From: Hydnum rufescens UP504
Lineage: Eukaryota > Basidiomycota > Agaricomycetes > Cantharellales > Hydnaceae
Length of the DNA stretch: 64,000 bases
Assembly (NCBI GenBank): GCA_014904985.1
Contig: MU128942.1
Location: 244,159 to 308,158 of the forward strand
Direction: 5' to 3'
The notes under the pieces were generated by a model. That model was not told the origin of the DNA. It saw only the letters and a program-made list of their open reading frames with translations, and searched no databases. A program made the position numbers and the translations under genes. Below are positions 55,401 to 64,000 of the stretch, one piece after another (position 1 is the first letter of the stretch; the number at the start of each line of letters is the position of its first letter).

Positions 55401-56730
55401 AAGGGGGAGGGTTATAGACAGGGTCAACCTCAGTTGATACACTTTCAGATTCATCACTCTCATCGTTGGAGAAAAACATGTCATTTCCAACTCCATATGT
55501 ACAGTTTTTGAGAGAGGAGAATCTGTTGGTCAGGCAGGACACATCCTTCACTGCTGACCATTGGGAAAATCCTGCAGAGGTGATCCCTGGGCTTCTGAGG
55601 CATTCTTTGGAGCTGGGAATAGTTTCCATAACTCCTCATGGATGATTGCTCCAATGTCTTCTGTGGTGTGGATGAGTTGGTGTGACTTCTGTGGATGGGG
55701 ACAGTCACAAGAGATGTGTCCCAACTCTTGACAGTTATAACACCACCATGCCTCTTGTTTCTGAGTTGAGTCTACATCCATGGGAGTGAATGAAGTCAAC
55801 AAGGGTGTTGGTGCAGGAGGGAGTGTGGTTGGTCTGGGAGTGATGGGTGCTGCTGTCCGGGGTTTCTCCATGGATGTCAGGGGGTTTCTCAGAGTGTATG
55901 GGGTTGTACCAGACGTGGCTTGTCAGAACTGGAGATATAGGTTATCCAGATGCCATGCTGTGTCCTGCCACCCTCCGAGTGTCTCTGGCAGATCACTGAG
56001 GTGCATTTTTTCCAACAGTCTTTCGTTGAGGCCCCACTGATATGCATCAATCAATGCTTCCTCTCTAAATCTGGTCTGTCCTGCCAAGGCATCAAAATGC
56101 ATGGTGTATTCCTCCACAGACATCTTCCCTTGTTTCAGATTCCAGAGTTGGGATCATGCAGTGAACTCCTGGTCTGGTTCTCCGAAAGCACTTTCAAAGG
56201 CAACTAGGAACCCTTCAAAGGTCTCATATGGATTGTGGGTTTCCGGATCTAGGAAGGAGGTGGAGAGACTTTCTGCCCATGCTCTGGCAGTTCCATCCTT
56301 CATCCAGGAGAGTGTGTAAAGGATTTTGTGCAACTCTGTCAGATAGACTCTAGGTTGGAGGGCAATGTTCAGCTGGATGGAGCATAGGAAACTCTCCGTT
56401 TTCCCCTGATCGCCAGAGAATGGTTTGGGGTCAGCCCCCTTGGCCTCATGAGCAGACTGGGTAGGCAGAGGGTGCTGCTGGAGTGTCTGCTGGACTGCAG
56501 CCAACACAAAGCCAGCGACATGCATCCCTTGGTTCCGCATGTCATCCAGCTCCTCATGGAGGGCAGCATTTTGTTGTTGGAGTTGGGTGAGGAGGTGTTG
56601 GAGGTGGTCGGCAGTAATGGCTACTGGAGCACCATCAGACATTTCGGAATGAGGAGTAGGAGGGAAATCGGTGATACTAAGCAATCCAGATGGTGGGCTC
56701 ATGAGAGAGCTTTGGTCTTCTGTCAGGGCC
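55369..56730 (-). pseudogene. gag: Gypsy gag (capsid and zinc knuckle)
   Basis: Gag forms the virus-like particle. A first frame carries HLQHLLTQLQQQNAALHEEL (coiled coil, about 56560-56625) and the capsid KPFSGDQGKTESFLCS ... ILYTLSWMKDGTARAWAE (about 56260-56430). After a TGA near 56154 it continues KMSVEEYTMHFDALAG (about 56085-56130), and after a TGA near 55923 the nucleocapsid part has CYNCQELGHISCDC, a CX2CX4HX4C zinc knuckle (about 55695-55740). Both stops are TGA where CGA is likely. The first ATG in frame lies in the last bases of the LTR (ATGGCCCTGACA), so the primer-binding site would be inside the coding sequence; a later Met at SLMSPPSG is the alternative start. Confidence 0.85.
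56708..56718 (-). promoter_or_regulatory. Primer-binding site complementary to the element's own RNA 5' end
   Basis: Two bases from the LTR border, the minus strand reads AGACCAAAGCT. This is the reverse complement of AGCTTTGGTCT, which lies about 30 bases after the LTR TATA box. No usual tRNA primer TGG start is present. It matches the self-priming arrangement of Tf1/sushi-type elements. Confidence 0.65.
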
Positions 56731-57214
56731 ATGCTGCAATGAGAGCACCAAACAAATATAAACACAGATAATTCTGGCTAAGTCTGGTGTAAGTCCAGCT
56801 AAGTCCAGGAGAATCCAGGCAAGAATGAGATAATGAGGATAGGAGGGGATGGAGAGGTAGTCCAGTGGCCTGGAGGGGACTAGGCAGAAATGAGCACAGC
56901 AGTCCTTAAGCTCACAGAGTCAACTGGAAAGTACTTGGACCTGTAGTCCGGAGTAACAGCGGAAATCCTGAGATTATGTAATATGAATACGGAATACATG
57001 AAGGCTGACCTGTACTCTGGAGTAACAGCAGAAATCCTGAGAGACCAAAGCTGGGGTCTCTGGACTTCACTCTCAGACTACTTATACATGATGCCTATAC
57101 TACAGGGGAGTGATCGCTAAACTGGGGATGGTTACAAGGGGGACAGGAACAGGAACAGGAACTTAGCCAGGGGCAAGCCAGGAGCAATGGGAAATGAAAG
57201 GGAAATGAAACCAA
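56721..57214 (-). mobile_element. 5' LTR, family A, truncated
   Basis: Starts (plus coordinates) TGTCAGGGCC at 56721 and runs to GAAATGAAACCAAG at 57214, where family D sequence CTCTGGAAGTGCCCC begins. About 165 bp of the outer U3 end are missing. Confidence 0.9.
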
Positions 57215-58545
57215 GCTCTGGAAGTGCCCCAATTGGGGGGGGGTATGTCAGTGAAACTTGAAGATATTATGGAAACTCTCACACTGGAGTCATGAATCTG
57301 AAATTTTGGGGAATGTTATGAATGTATTTGGAGGACCTAAGGGTAAATCTTCAGGGCCATTGCATGGATGGAAGGCTCTGGGGAGGAAATTATTATTTAG
57401 GGGGGAGTGCTGTGGAATAGTGCCTAGATGGAGTCCAATCAGGCTGATATTTGGTATGTATACTCCCCATATATGTATTAAACTATTGGCATTATATTAG
57501 AGCAACCTCTGCTCTACATCTTATATAATTGACTTTTGATCTTCCTCCCCCTCCCCCTGAATTTCAACCACTTCCACACATCCAATGTATTTCATTTTTG
57601 GATATAGTCAGTGTTATAATATTCTAAGCCTATTCCACTTAGTTTGGTCCTAATGTGGAGTGTTCTACATTTATGGTAGGCTTTTGTTCCCTTTTTGCCT
57701 GAAAAGGGAGTTCAATGCCTAGAAGTAAACACAATAAGCTGATTCTTGGCACATATTTATTGGATTACATGGTCATACTCCATGTAAAATTTCAAGTCCA
57801 TATCTTGTCTGTAGGGGGAGTAAATCAATTTTCAAGGTTGAAACCTATTTGCCTCATATCTCTGTACCTACTGCATGGATTTGGCTGAAAATTGAATATA
57901 TTCTTCACCTGAGCTGTTATAATCACATGCCAAGTTTCAGAATAGTCTGCTCATTGGGTATTTTTTGGCAATTTTCACAGCCTCTGGTATCCATTGTCCA
58001 GTTCCCTACCTTAAAGTGGGTGGATTGGGATAATTTTTGGCACATAATTAGTACATTATATTATCATACTCTGTGCAAATTTTCAAGTTCCCAGGTATTC
58101 TGTAAGGGGAGGAAATTAATTTTCAGTGTCCAAACTTGTTTTTCTCATATCTCAATACCTACTGATTGGAATTGGCTGAAATTCTAATATGTTCTTCACC
58201 CTAATAGTCCCCAATCATATGCCAAATTTCAGAATGAACCGCCCAGTGGTTTGGATCCGGCAAGTTCCACAATTTCCAGTATTCATTTTACTGCCCCCAT
58301 CTCTCCAGGCACTAGCCACTTGCTCTGGGCCTGGTTTCTTCACTCAGCCAGGGTCCTTAGGGGTCCCTCCACCCATCCCAGGCACCTCCCCCTGGTCCTG
58401 GGCCTCCATTGGGCTGGATGGCTAAATATTATTTGGTTGTACTTCATCCAATTTCCACATTTAGGCTTTTTTTAAAATAAGAAACACTTTATTATGTAAC
58501 TGGATATCCAAAGTTATTATGGGATATTACCTAATGCACCCTTTC
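57215..58545 (+). mobile_element. Family D arm, copy D3
   Basis: Plus-oriented arm with the same block order as D1 and D2: CTGGAAGTG, GATGGAAGGCTCTGGGG, CAGGCTGATATTTGG, CCTGAAAAGGGAGTT, AAGCTGATTCTTGGCACAT, then two or three imperfect tandem units of about 170 bp. It ends with ATTTAGGCTTTTTTT and CAAAGTTATTATGGGATAT (58512-58530), the inverse of the left border at 13494. No gene. Confidence 0.75.
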
Positions 58546-59022
58546 CTTGACTAGAAATGTCTAGACATGACTAGACATGACTAGACATGCCTAGACATCT
58601 CTAGTAGACAGACATGCACAGGAGCAACTATTGATTTAGACAGCATTAGACTCCATGAGACACCTAATGATGTTGTCCAAGCAGTTGCCTTTGTTTTGAT
58701 TTGGACACTAGTAGACACACATCTGCAATGGTCCCACAATTATTGATCTAGACACCATTAGACATCTCTTAGTACTGCAACCTGAGCAAGTGCCTTTATG
58801 TCAAAATGTTTGATTTAGACACCATTAGACACCACCTAATGATGTCACCTGAGCAGGGGCCCTTATGTCAAAATGTTTGATTTAGACATTACTGTGCACA
58901 CATCCACAAGAGTACCACAAGTGTTGAATTAGACACCATTAGACACCATCTAATGATCTCCCCCTGAGCAGATAGATGCCTTTGTTCTAATTTAGACACT
59001 AGTAGACATGCATCCACAATAG
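58546..59022. repeat. AGACA-type minisatellite, left block
   Basis: Starts with a short CTAGACATGA tandem (58556-58600) and continues with imperfect units of about 75-80 bp containing TTTAGACACCATTAGACACC, then CTAATGATGTCACCTGAGC. It continues after the insertion at 61336. Confidence 0.75.
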
Positions 59023-61335
59023 CACAGCAGTGCGGTGCAAGGCACAAGTGCTGCATATGCCGACTAGTGAAGGAGGGAGTGGAGACAGCCGAAGCTTGCT
59101 TCCGCCGCTTCTTCGACTCTCGTCTCTGCTCTTGCGGCCTGGAGCCAGGGGGTGACACATCCATCTCTTCTTTTGAAGTCTGTGTGCTGCTGGCTGGTTT
59201 GTTCTAGCTCTTGGCAACCTTCTCCTGGGATTGACTGGCCATCCCATCCTGATGAGCTGGAGCAGAAGTTTTCATGTCGGGTTAGTGAGTTTTATTCACC
59301 TTTCCATTTGTGCTCTCGGAGTGGTGGTTTTTGTGTTAGCCAGGTGATTTGGCCAGGCTCTCTGTTGCATCCTGGGGCAATATGCTCGGTCTGTGCTTGT
59401 CAGGGCCACGCTGCGACGAGAGCACCAAACAACTATAAACATGGATAAGTCCGACTAGGTCCGGCGTAAGTCCGGCTTAGTCCGAAGGAATCCGGGCAAG
59501 GCTGAGATAAAGAGAACGGAGGAAGATAGAAGAGAGTTCCAGCAGCCCGGAAGGGTCTAGGCGGAAAGGAGCACAACGGTCCTTAAGCTCATGGAGTTAG
59601 CTGGAACACACTCGGAACTGTAGTCCGGAGTAACAGCGGAAATCCTGAGATTATGTAATACGAATACGGAATACATGAAGGCTGACCTGTAGTCCGGAGT
59701 AACAGCGGAAATCCTGAGAGACCAAAGCTGGGGTCTCTGGACTTCGCTCTCGGACTACTTATACATGATGACTATACTACGGGGGAGTGATCGCTAAACT
59801 GGAGGTGGTTACAAGGGGGACAGGAACAGGAACAGGAACAGGAACTCGGCCAGGGGGTGAACCGGAAGCAATGGGAAATGAAAGGGAAATGAAAAGGAAA
59901 TGAAATCAAGATAGGGTTGGACCGGAGTCAAACCGGAATCAAGCCGGAAGCAAAGTGGACTTGGGCGAGGGAAATAAGTGGAGAACCGGACTGGAGGTGG
60001 GCAGACGAGGACCGGAGTAGACCGGAGTAGACCGGAGTTGGGGGCGAACCCTGACAGTGCTTGTCTGTCAACTAAGTGGCCTTAACTCATTCCCTCTTGA
60101 TGAGCAAGAGTGGAAGATTCCCATGTTGGCCAGGTGGCTTAGTGGGTCTTGTTTTACTTCCCATGTGTGCCCTCAGGAGTCAAAGGTTTTTGTGTTGGCC
60201 AAGTGGCTTAGTGAGTTTGTTTGTTTTCTCTCGTACTCTGCGGGGGGGCATAGTTGGGCTGTGCTGGTCTGTCGACTAAGCAGCTCTTATGTCATTCCCT
60301 CTTGGCGAGGGGGAGTGGGTTTTTATGTCAGCCAGGTGGCTTGGCGAGTTTGTTTTATTTCTGCTGTACCCTGTGGGGGCGCATACCTGGGCTGTGCTGG
60401 TCTGTCAACTAAGCAGCTCTTATGTCTTTCCCTCTTAGTGGGGGGTGTGGATTTCGTGTTGGCCAAGTGGCTTAGTGAGTGTGTGTTATTTTCTGCTGTA
60501 CCCTGTGGGGGCATAGTTGGGCTGTGCTAGTCTGTTGACTAAGCAGCTCCTAGTTTGCTCCTTGGTGAAGGGGAGTGGGTTCTTGTGTTGGCCAGGTGGC
60601 TTAGCAAGCTTTGGCCTTTCCATTTGTGCTAGTGGGAAGCATGGAGTTCAAGTGAAGTTTTGCGTGGCCCACGGCTTTTTATCTTATTAGGTAGCTTGGC
60701 AATTCTGCTTGCAGTGGTGGCTTAAATGGTTCAATCTTATATTGGTCATGCTGACAATCAGTCTCTGGCTGTTGGGGGTGATAGCCGGGGCGTGTTCCCC
60801 CTGCTCCCGTCCCGACTATGGCTTGCGCCTTCATCTGATTGTGGGTGCACAGTCGGGCTGGGTGCCGGGTGCTCACATGCCAAATTGCCTTTGGCAATTT
60901 CCACACTCCCGCACCAGTGGAGACTCAGCATGTTGGATTAAGTAAGAATGTCATAGCGACGACATCACTAGTACAGCGGTGCGGTGCGAGGCACGAGTGC
61001 TGCATACGCCAACTAGTGAAGGAGGGAGTGGAGACAGCCGAAGCTTGCTTCCACCACTTCTTCGACTCTCATCTCTGCTCTTGCGGCCTGGAGCCAGGGG
61101 GTGACACATCCATCCCTTCTTTTGCCCTCCCTCCCACCCAGCTTGCTAATAATGGTCTCCATTGGTGCTAAATCGTGAGTCCCGCCCACCCATCCCGATC
61201 CCACCCGCCCACACAGTCGGGCCGGGTGCCAGGTGCTCACATGCCAAATTTCCTTTGGCAATTTCCACACTCCCACACCAGTGGAGACTCAGCATGTTGG
61301 ATTAAGTAAGAATGTCATAGCGATGACATCACTAG
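59023..61335. mobile_element. Helitron-like tandem dimer inserted in the minisatellite
   Basis: Two head-to-tail units share their 5' part (about 59027-59165 and 60975-61118: GTGCGGTGCRAGGCAC, CTAGTGAAGGAGGGAG) and their 3' part (about 60848-60971 and 61212-61335). The 3' ends carry a small hairpin (GTCATAGCGATGAC) followed by ATCA and CTAG, then T: the classic Helitron 3' end. Unit 1 is enlarged by a solo LTR-A and GC-richer DNA; unit 2 is only about 365 bp. The satellite continues in register across it, without long target duplication. No Rep protein is encoded. A 3-bp TAG duplication is an alternative reading. Confidence 0.6.
59398..60056 (-). mobile_element. Solo LTR-A with GTGCT target duplication (young)
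   Basis: TGTCAGGGCC at 59398 to CCCTGACA at 60056 (659 bp), flanked by GTGCT on both sides (59393-59397 and 60057-60061). It keeps many CG sites (for example the ACCGGAGTAG repeats near 60011-60035) that are TG or CA in the other LTR-A copies, so it is the youngest LTR-A here. Confidence 0.95.
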
Positions 61336-61745
61336 TACCATTATTATTGGATTATTATTGGATCTAGACAACATTAGACACCTATTAGTACTGCCACCAG
61401 AGGTCTTGGGCTCAAAATGTTGATTTAGACACCAGTAGACACACAGTAAGGATGATAGACACCTCTAAGGCTCCAGAAAATATCTTATTAGACATGCCTA
61501 AATTCGACCTGTAACACTCTCCAGCCAGTGAACAAACCCTCCTGGGTGGTGCCTGTGGCAGGCTATTTTAGACATGTCTATATAGTGAACTTGGAAAAAA
61601 AATTCCCCAAAAATACCCCTCAGGCATGTCTTAGACATGCCTATACTCAGAACACCTCTTAGGTGGTTTGCAGATGCAAACTCAAACCACCTGAGAGGTA
61701 CTATTTTGAGGGTGCATTAGGTGAAAATAAGCCCTAGCAACCCAG
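61336..61745. repeat. AGACA-type minisatellite, right block
   Basis: Resumes with TACCATTATTATTGG, GGATCTAGACAACATTAGAC and further units to TTATTAGACATGCC, then looser TAGACATG repeats to about 61745. Confidence 0.7.
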
Positions 61746-62042
61746 ATTTTTCAAGCACAAAACCAAGAACAACCCCAGAAAACTCATTATATTAGACCTA
61801 CTTAGGTAAGATATACCTATAGAGAACATCCTACCTAAGTAGGTACCAAAACTTGACTGCCTCCAGGTGTTTTTGAAACAACCACCAATTACTGTTTTAC
61901 TCATCTCTTGTTTGTTTCATCACCTGTGAACATACTCACCATAGCCAGATACTAGGACAAATGTCAGAGCTGTAATACCTCATAAAAGCAAGCATCTTTC
62001 ATTTCACAAAAGGAAAGATAAAATGAAATATTGGACACTGTT

Positions 62043-62950
62043 TCAGCTTGCCATCTTCTCAATCCCATGCTCAGCCAACAATGCATCAATTTCCTCTGGC
62101 TTGTATATCTTTGCAAGCAGTTGTTTCATCATTGGACCAAGCATGGGAATCAAGAATTCCACTGAACAGCAAGAACATAATGCAAATGTTAGACAAAGGA
62201 TATCATATCTTGGGCAACAAAGTGCATACATTTCCCACTGCTGAGTGTGGTGGAATCCATGGTCTTGTTCATAATCTTTATCATCAGAGTGATAGCTTCT
62301 TCTGTGGACAAGCCATCCTTGCATTCCTGCTTAAGACATTGTGCCGTGTCATTGTTCACACTGATGCACATCACTGTCCGCCCGCTGTAATTCCCTGATA
62401 GATCCGAGGAGTGCAGCTGGAATTAGTAGTGTGGATCGTAGCCTGCATATAAGAGTGACAAGCCGAATGGACGAAGACCTAGTGGTGGGGGAAGGGATGT
62501 GCAAAGCAAAGTGAGAAGGCGGAATTGGTATGGAAGTGGGCATGAACGACTGACCCCCATATTGAGTGTAGCCCTGCTTCAAATCGCACAACCGTTGGGC
62601 AAGCTGTTCTACAGGGATATCTTCATTGAACGAGAAAAGATGCCTGTGAGCAGCTAGTTGTGCGTAATTGACGAGAGAGTTGGCATCTGCAGCAAGACCT
62701 GCCACGCGGCCACAACGTCACTGGGCGGGGAACGGGGTTTCAGTGGACCTGGATATATGACGAAAAAGCGCTTGGCCTACTCCACTACTGCCATATCCAC
62801 CTGCTTTGGCAATGGAAAGATCCAACAATTTCCCGGTAACTTTCTTTTCTACTCCCAGAACAATGCCGTTCTTTTCTAGGACACCTATTATGGCTCCCGC
62901 ATGTGAGATTGCCTCCATGGCATACTCAACTTGGGGGTCACGAATCAATT
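62043..62950 (-). pseudogene. PRE9-like: 20S proteasome subunit alpha-4 type (PSMA4/Pre9), damaged
   Basis: Alpha subunits form the outer ring of the 20S proteasome. Conserved parts on the minus strand: [19 protein letters not shown] and [19 protein letters not shown] (62760-62935); VAGLAADANSLVNYAQLAA with EDIPVEQLAQRLCDLKQGY (62580-62710); RPFGLSLLYAGYDPHY then FQLHSSDLSGNYSG (62380-62475); IMNKTMDSTTLSSGK; and the end LLAKIYKPEEIDALLAEHG. Introns with proper borders lie at 62479-62554 (76 bp) and 62162-62229 (68 bp), and one ends at 62721. Two lesions break it: an in-frame TAA at 62423-62425 between PHY and FQL (Lys expected), and a one-base loss near 62707 between VVA and VAGL. The first exon (RYDSRTTIFSPEG region) is not clearly found near 63000-63060. 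It is either a duplicated pseudogene or a gene with consensus errors. Confidence 0.82.
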
Positions 62951-63167
62951 GTAATTTGTGAGAAATTCACCTATAGGACCGTGGTGCATACTCTCCTGGC
63001 GGGGATGTAAGATGCGTTAATACGAGAATGCATGCTCGCCAGACTCGCTGAAGATCATATATGTGCCTTCTGACGAGAAGACTGCCGGACGGCCGACGCG
63101 TAAAGACTTCATTCAGTCAAATTGTAACAATTCGTGTTCGAGGGTTCTTACTATCGTAACCTCTGGT

Positions 63168-64000
63168 CTAGGTCCATACAAAGCTAGAGACTTTCTCCGA
63201 GCCCACTCCATCATAGCGCGCGAGGAGTTTGAGATCCGCACCCCCATCGACGCGCTCGAACACCGCGATGCCTCCACCTGCAAGCCCGCCGCAGCAACGT
63301 ACTGGCCATGCTCGCCTCCGAGGCTCACGCCCCGGAGTTGCTGTAAGCCTGTGTGGACGTGTCTGACGAGATGCAGCTTGGGTTCGAGTGCGAAGATGGC
63401 GATGGTGTCCCCAAGCGGGTCAGTCTGCGCGGGGAGAGGCGAGACGTTGCGATTAGACCCATAGAGGTAGGGCGTTGGGTAATGTATCGAGGGTGGGGAG
63501 ACGAAGAGTTCTGCTGCGTTGTAGAGACTGCCGGGAGGGACGGTTGGTGGGAGAGTAGAAATATTCGCGAGGAGCTCTTGAGGCTCCGTGTCGTCGAGGG
63601 GTGGGATCACTTGTTCGGTCACGGTGTTGCCCATTTCGTGAATAGTGTACAATTTGCCCTCTGTCAAGAGAAAAGTAAGGCAACGATCAGCAGTGTCGGG
63701 CTGAGGACCCGTGATTTTTGCACGGGCACACTTACTGAGTGGGACTATGTGACGAGGACCAGATCCCAGAGGCTGCTGAATGAATCCCTTCACAGTCCAC
63801 TTTCCGTCATCTTTCTGAAGCGCCACACTTTGTCGGCCCCAAGGTCGGGGATGAAAACTTCGTCGCCATATTGCACGGCCTATGTGTACATATTTAATGT
63901 GGGGGGAGGGGGGCTTTTTAGTGTACGAGGGCGAGGAGGGGAACAAAATACCTCGTGAGGATGCGATGAGGCCTGACGTGCTCGATTAGGGCCAGAACCA
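63168..64000 (-). pseudogene. Lactonase / 'isomerase YbhE'-like beta-propeller protein, damaged, runs off the edge
   Basis: These cytosolic seven-bladed propeller proteins belong to the 6-phosphogluconolactonase-like (Pfam lactonase) family; the substrate here is unknown. Minus strand: an exon entering from the right edge encodes SGPNRARQASSHPHE; intron 63880-63951 (GTATTTTG..ACATAG, 72 bp); VQYGDEVFIPDLGADKVWR; a frameshift near 63817; DDGKWTVKGFIQQPLGSG; intron 63661-63735 (GTAAGTG..TTGACAG, 75 bp); GKLYTIHEMGNTVTEQVIPP; GDTIAIFALEPKLHLVRHVH; TGLQQLRGVSLGGEHGQYV; a second frameshift near 63280; then GGGIAVFERVDGGADLKLL in another frame, with stop TAG at 63168-63170. Both lesions are single-base indels and the region keeps many CG sites, unlike the decayed transposons, so assembly errors should be considered. 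Confidence 0.82.

Larger units (their letters stand above)
49614..57214 (-). mobile_element. Ty3/gypsy chromovirus, nearly complete, minus strand
   Basis: A full set of parts in minus orientation: partial 5' LTR (56721-57214), primer site, gag, pol and 3' LTR (49614-50273). The coding region is split by a solo LTR-C at 50801-52157. The 5' LTR lacks about 165 bp at its outer end and abuts family D sequence, so the 5' target duplication is lost. It is the sister of the plus-strand copies at 1-5729. Confidence 0.9.

Noticed and set aside
60057..60530. 157-codon open frame after the solo LTR
   Set aside because: It consists of imperfect nucleotide repeats (GGCCAAGTGGCTTAGTGAG-like) read through; no family features, and other frames are equally open.

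Overview
The window is a stretch of repeat-packed fungal nuclear DNA, most likely from an Agaricomycete (mushroom-forming basidiomycete). The evidence is a chromodomain Ty3/gypsy family, a KDZ-type transposase with its CxC2-like cysteine cluster, a fungal Helitron Rep/PIF1 protein, spliceosomal introns of 68-76 bp, and two broken host genes at the right edge. A 25-N gap at 15499-15523 shows a draft assembly. Most of the window is strongly CpG-poor. Copies of the same repeat differ mainly by CG to TG/CA changes, and many nonsense codons are TGA where a sister copy or the family suggests CGA. This fits long-term cytosine methylation and deamination of transposons.

Layout. 1-5729: two fused, broken gypsy pol copies ending in an LTR (family A). 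5731-8500: minus-strand relic of another retroelement. 9176-12690: a Russian-doll nest of three LTRs (B, interrupted by C', interrupted by C). 12690-13493, 16480-20850 and 23287-28711: three members of an unusual family, here called H. Its subterminal arms are arrays of intron-like modules (GT..CTAAC..AG), each holding a strong hairpin and preceded by a second hairpin, with the arrays pointing outward on both sides. 13494-16470 and 57215-58545: long-inverted-repeat family D. 21968-22748: solo LTR-B with a perfect target duplication. 28657-33740: repeat-family gene relic, a Tourist-like MITE and a KDZ transposase relic. 36040-43027: Helitron Rep-helicase relic followed by a multi-exon gene relic (43276-44603). 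45603-47152: solo LTR-C. 49614-57214: nearly complete minus-strand gypsy element with a solo LTR-C inside its integrase. 58546-61745: AGACA-type minisatellite interrupted by a tandem Helitron-like dimer that itself carries a young solo LTR-A. 62043-64000: damaged proteasome alpha-4 and lactonase genes.

No intact gene was found. The most interesting structure is family H, for which I know no described equivalent: at least 15 intron-like modules, with compensatory changes in the hairpins. The gypsy family also shows a likely Tf1/sushi-style self-priming signal.
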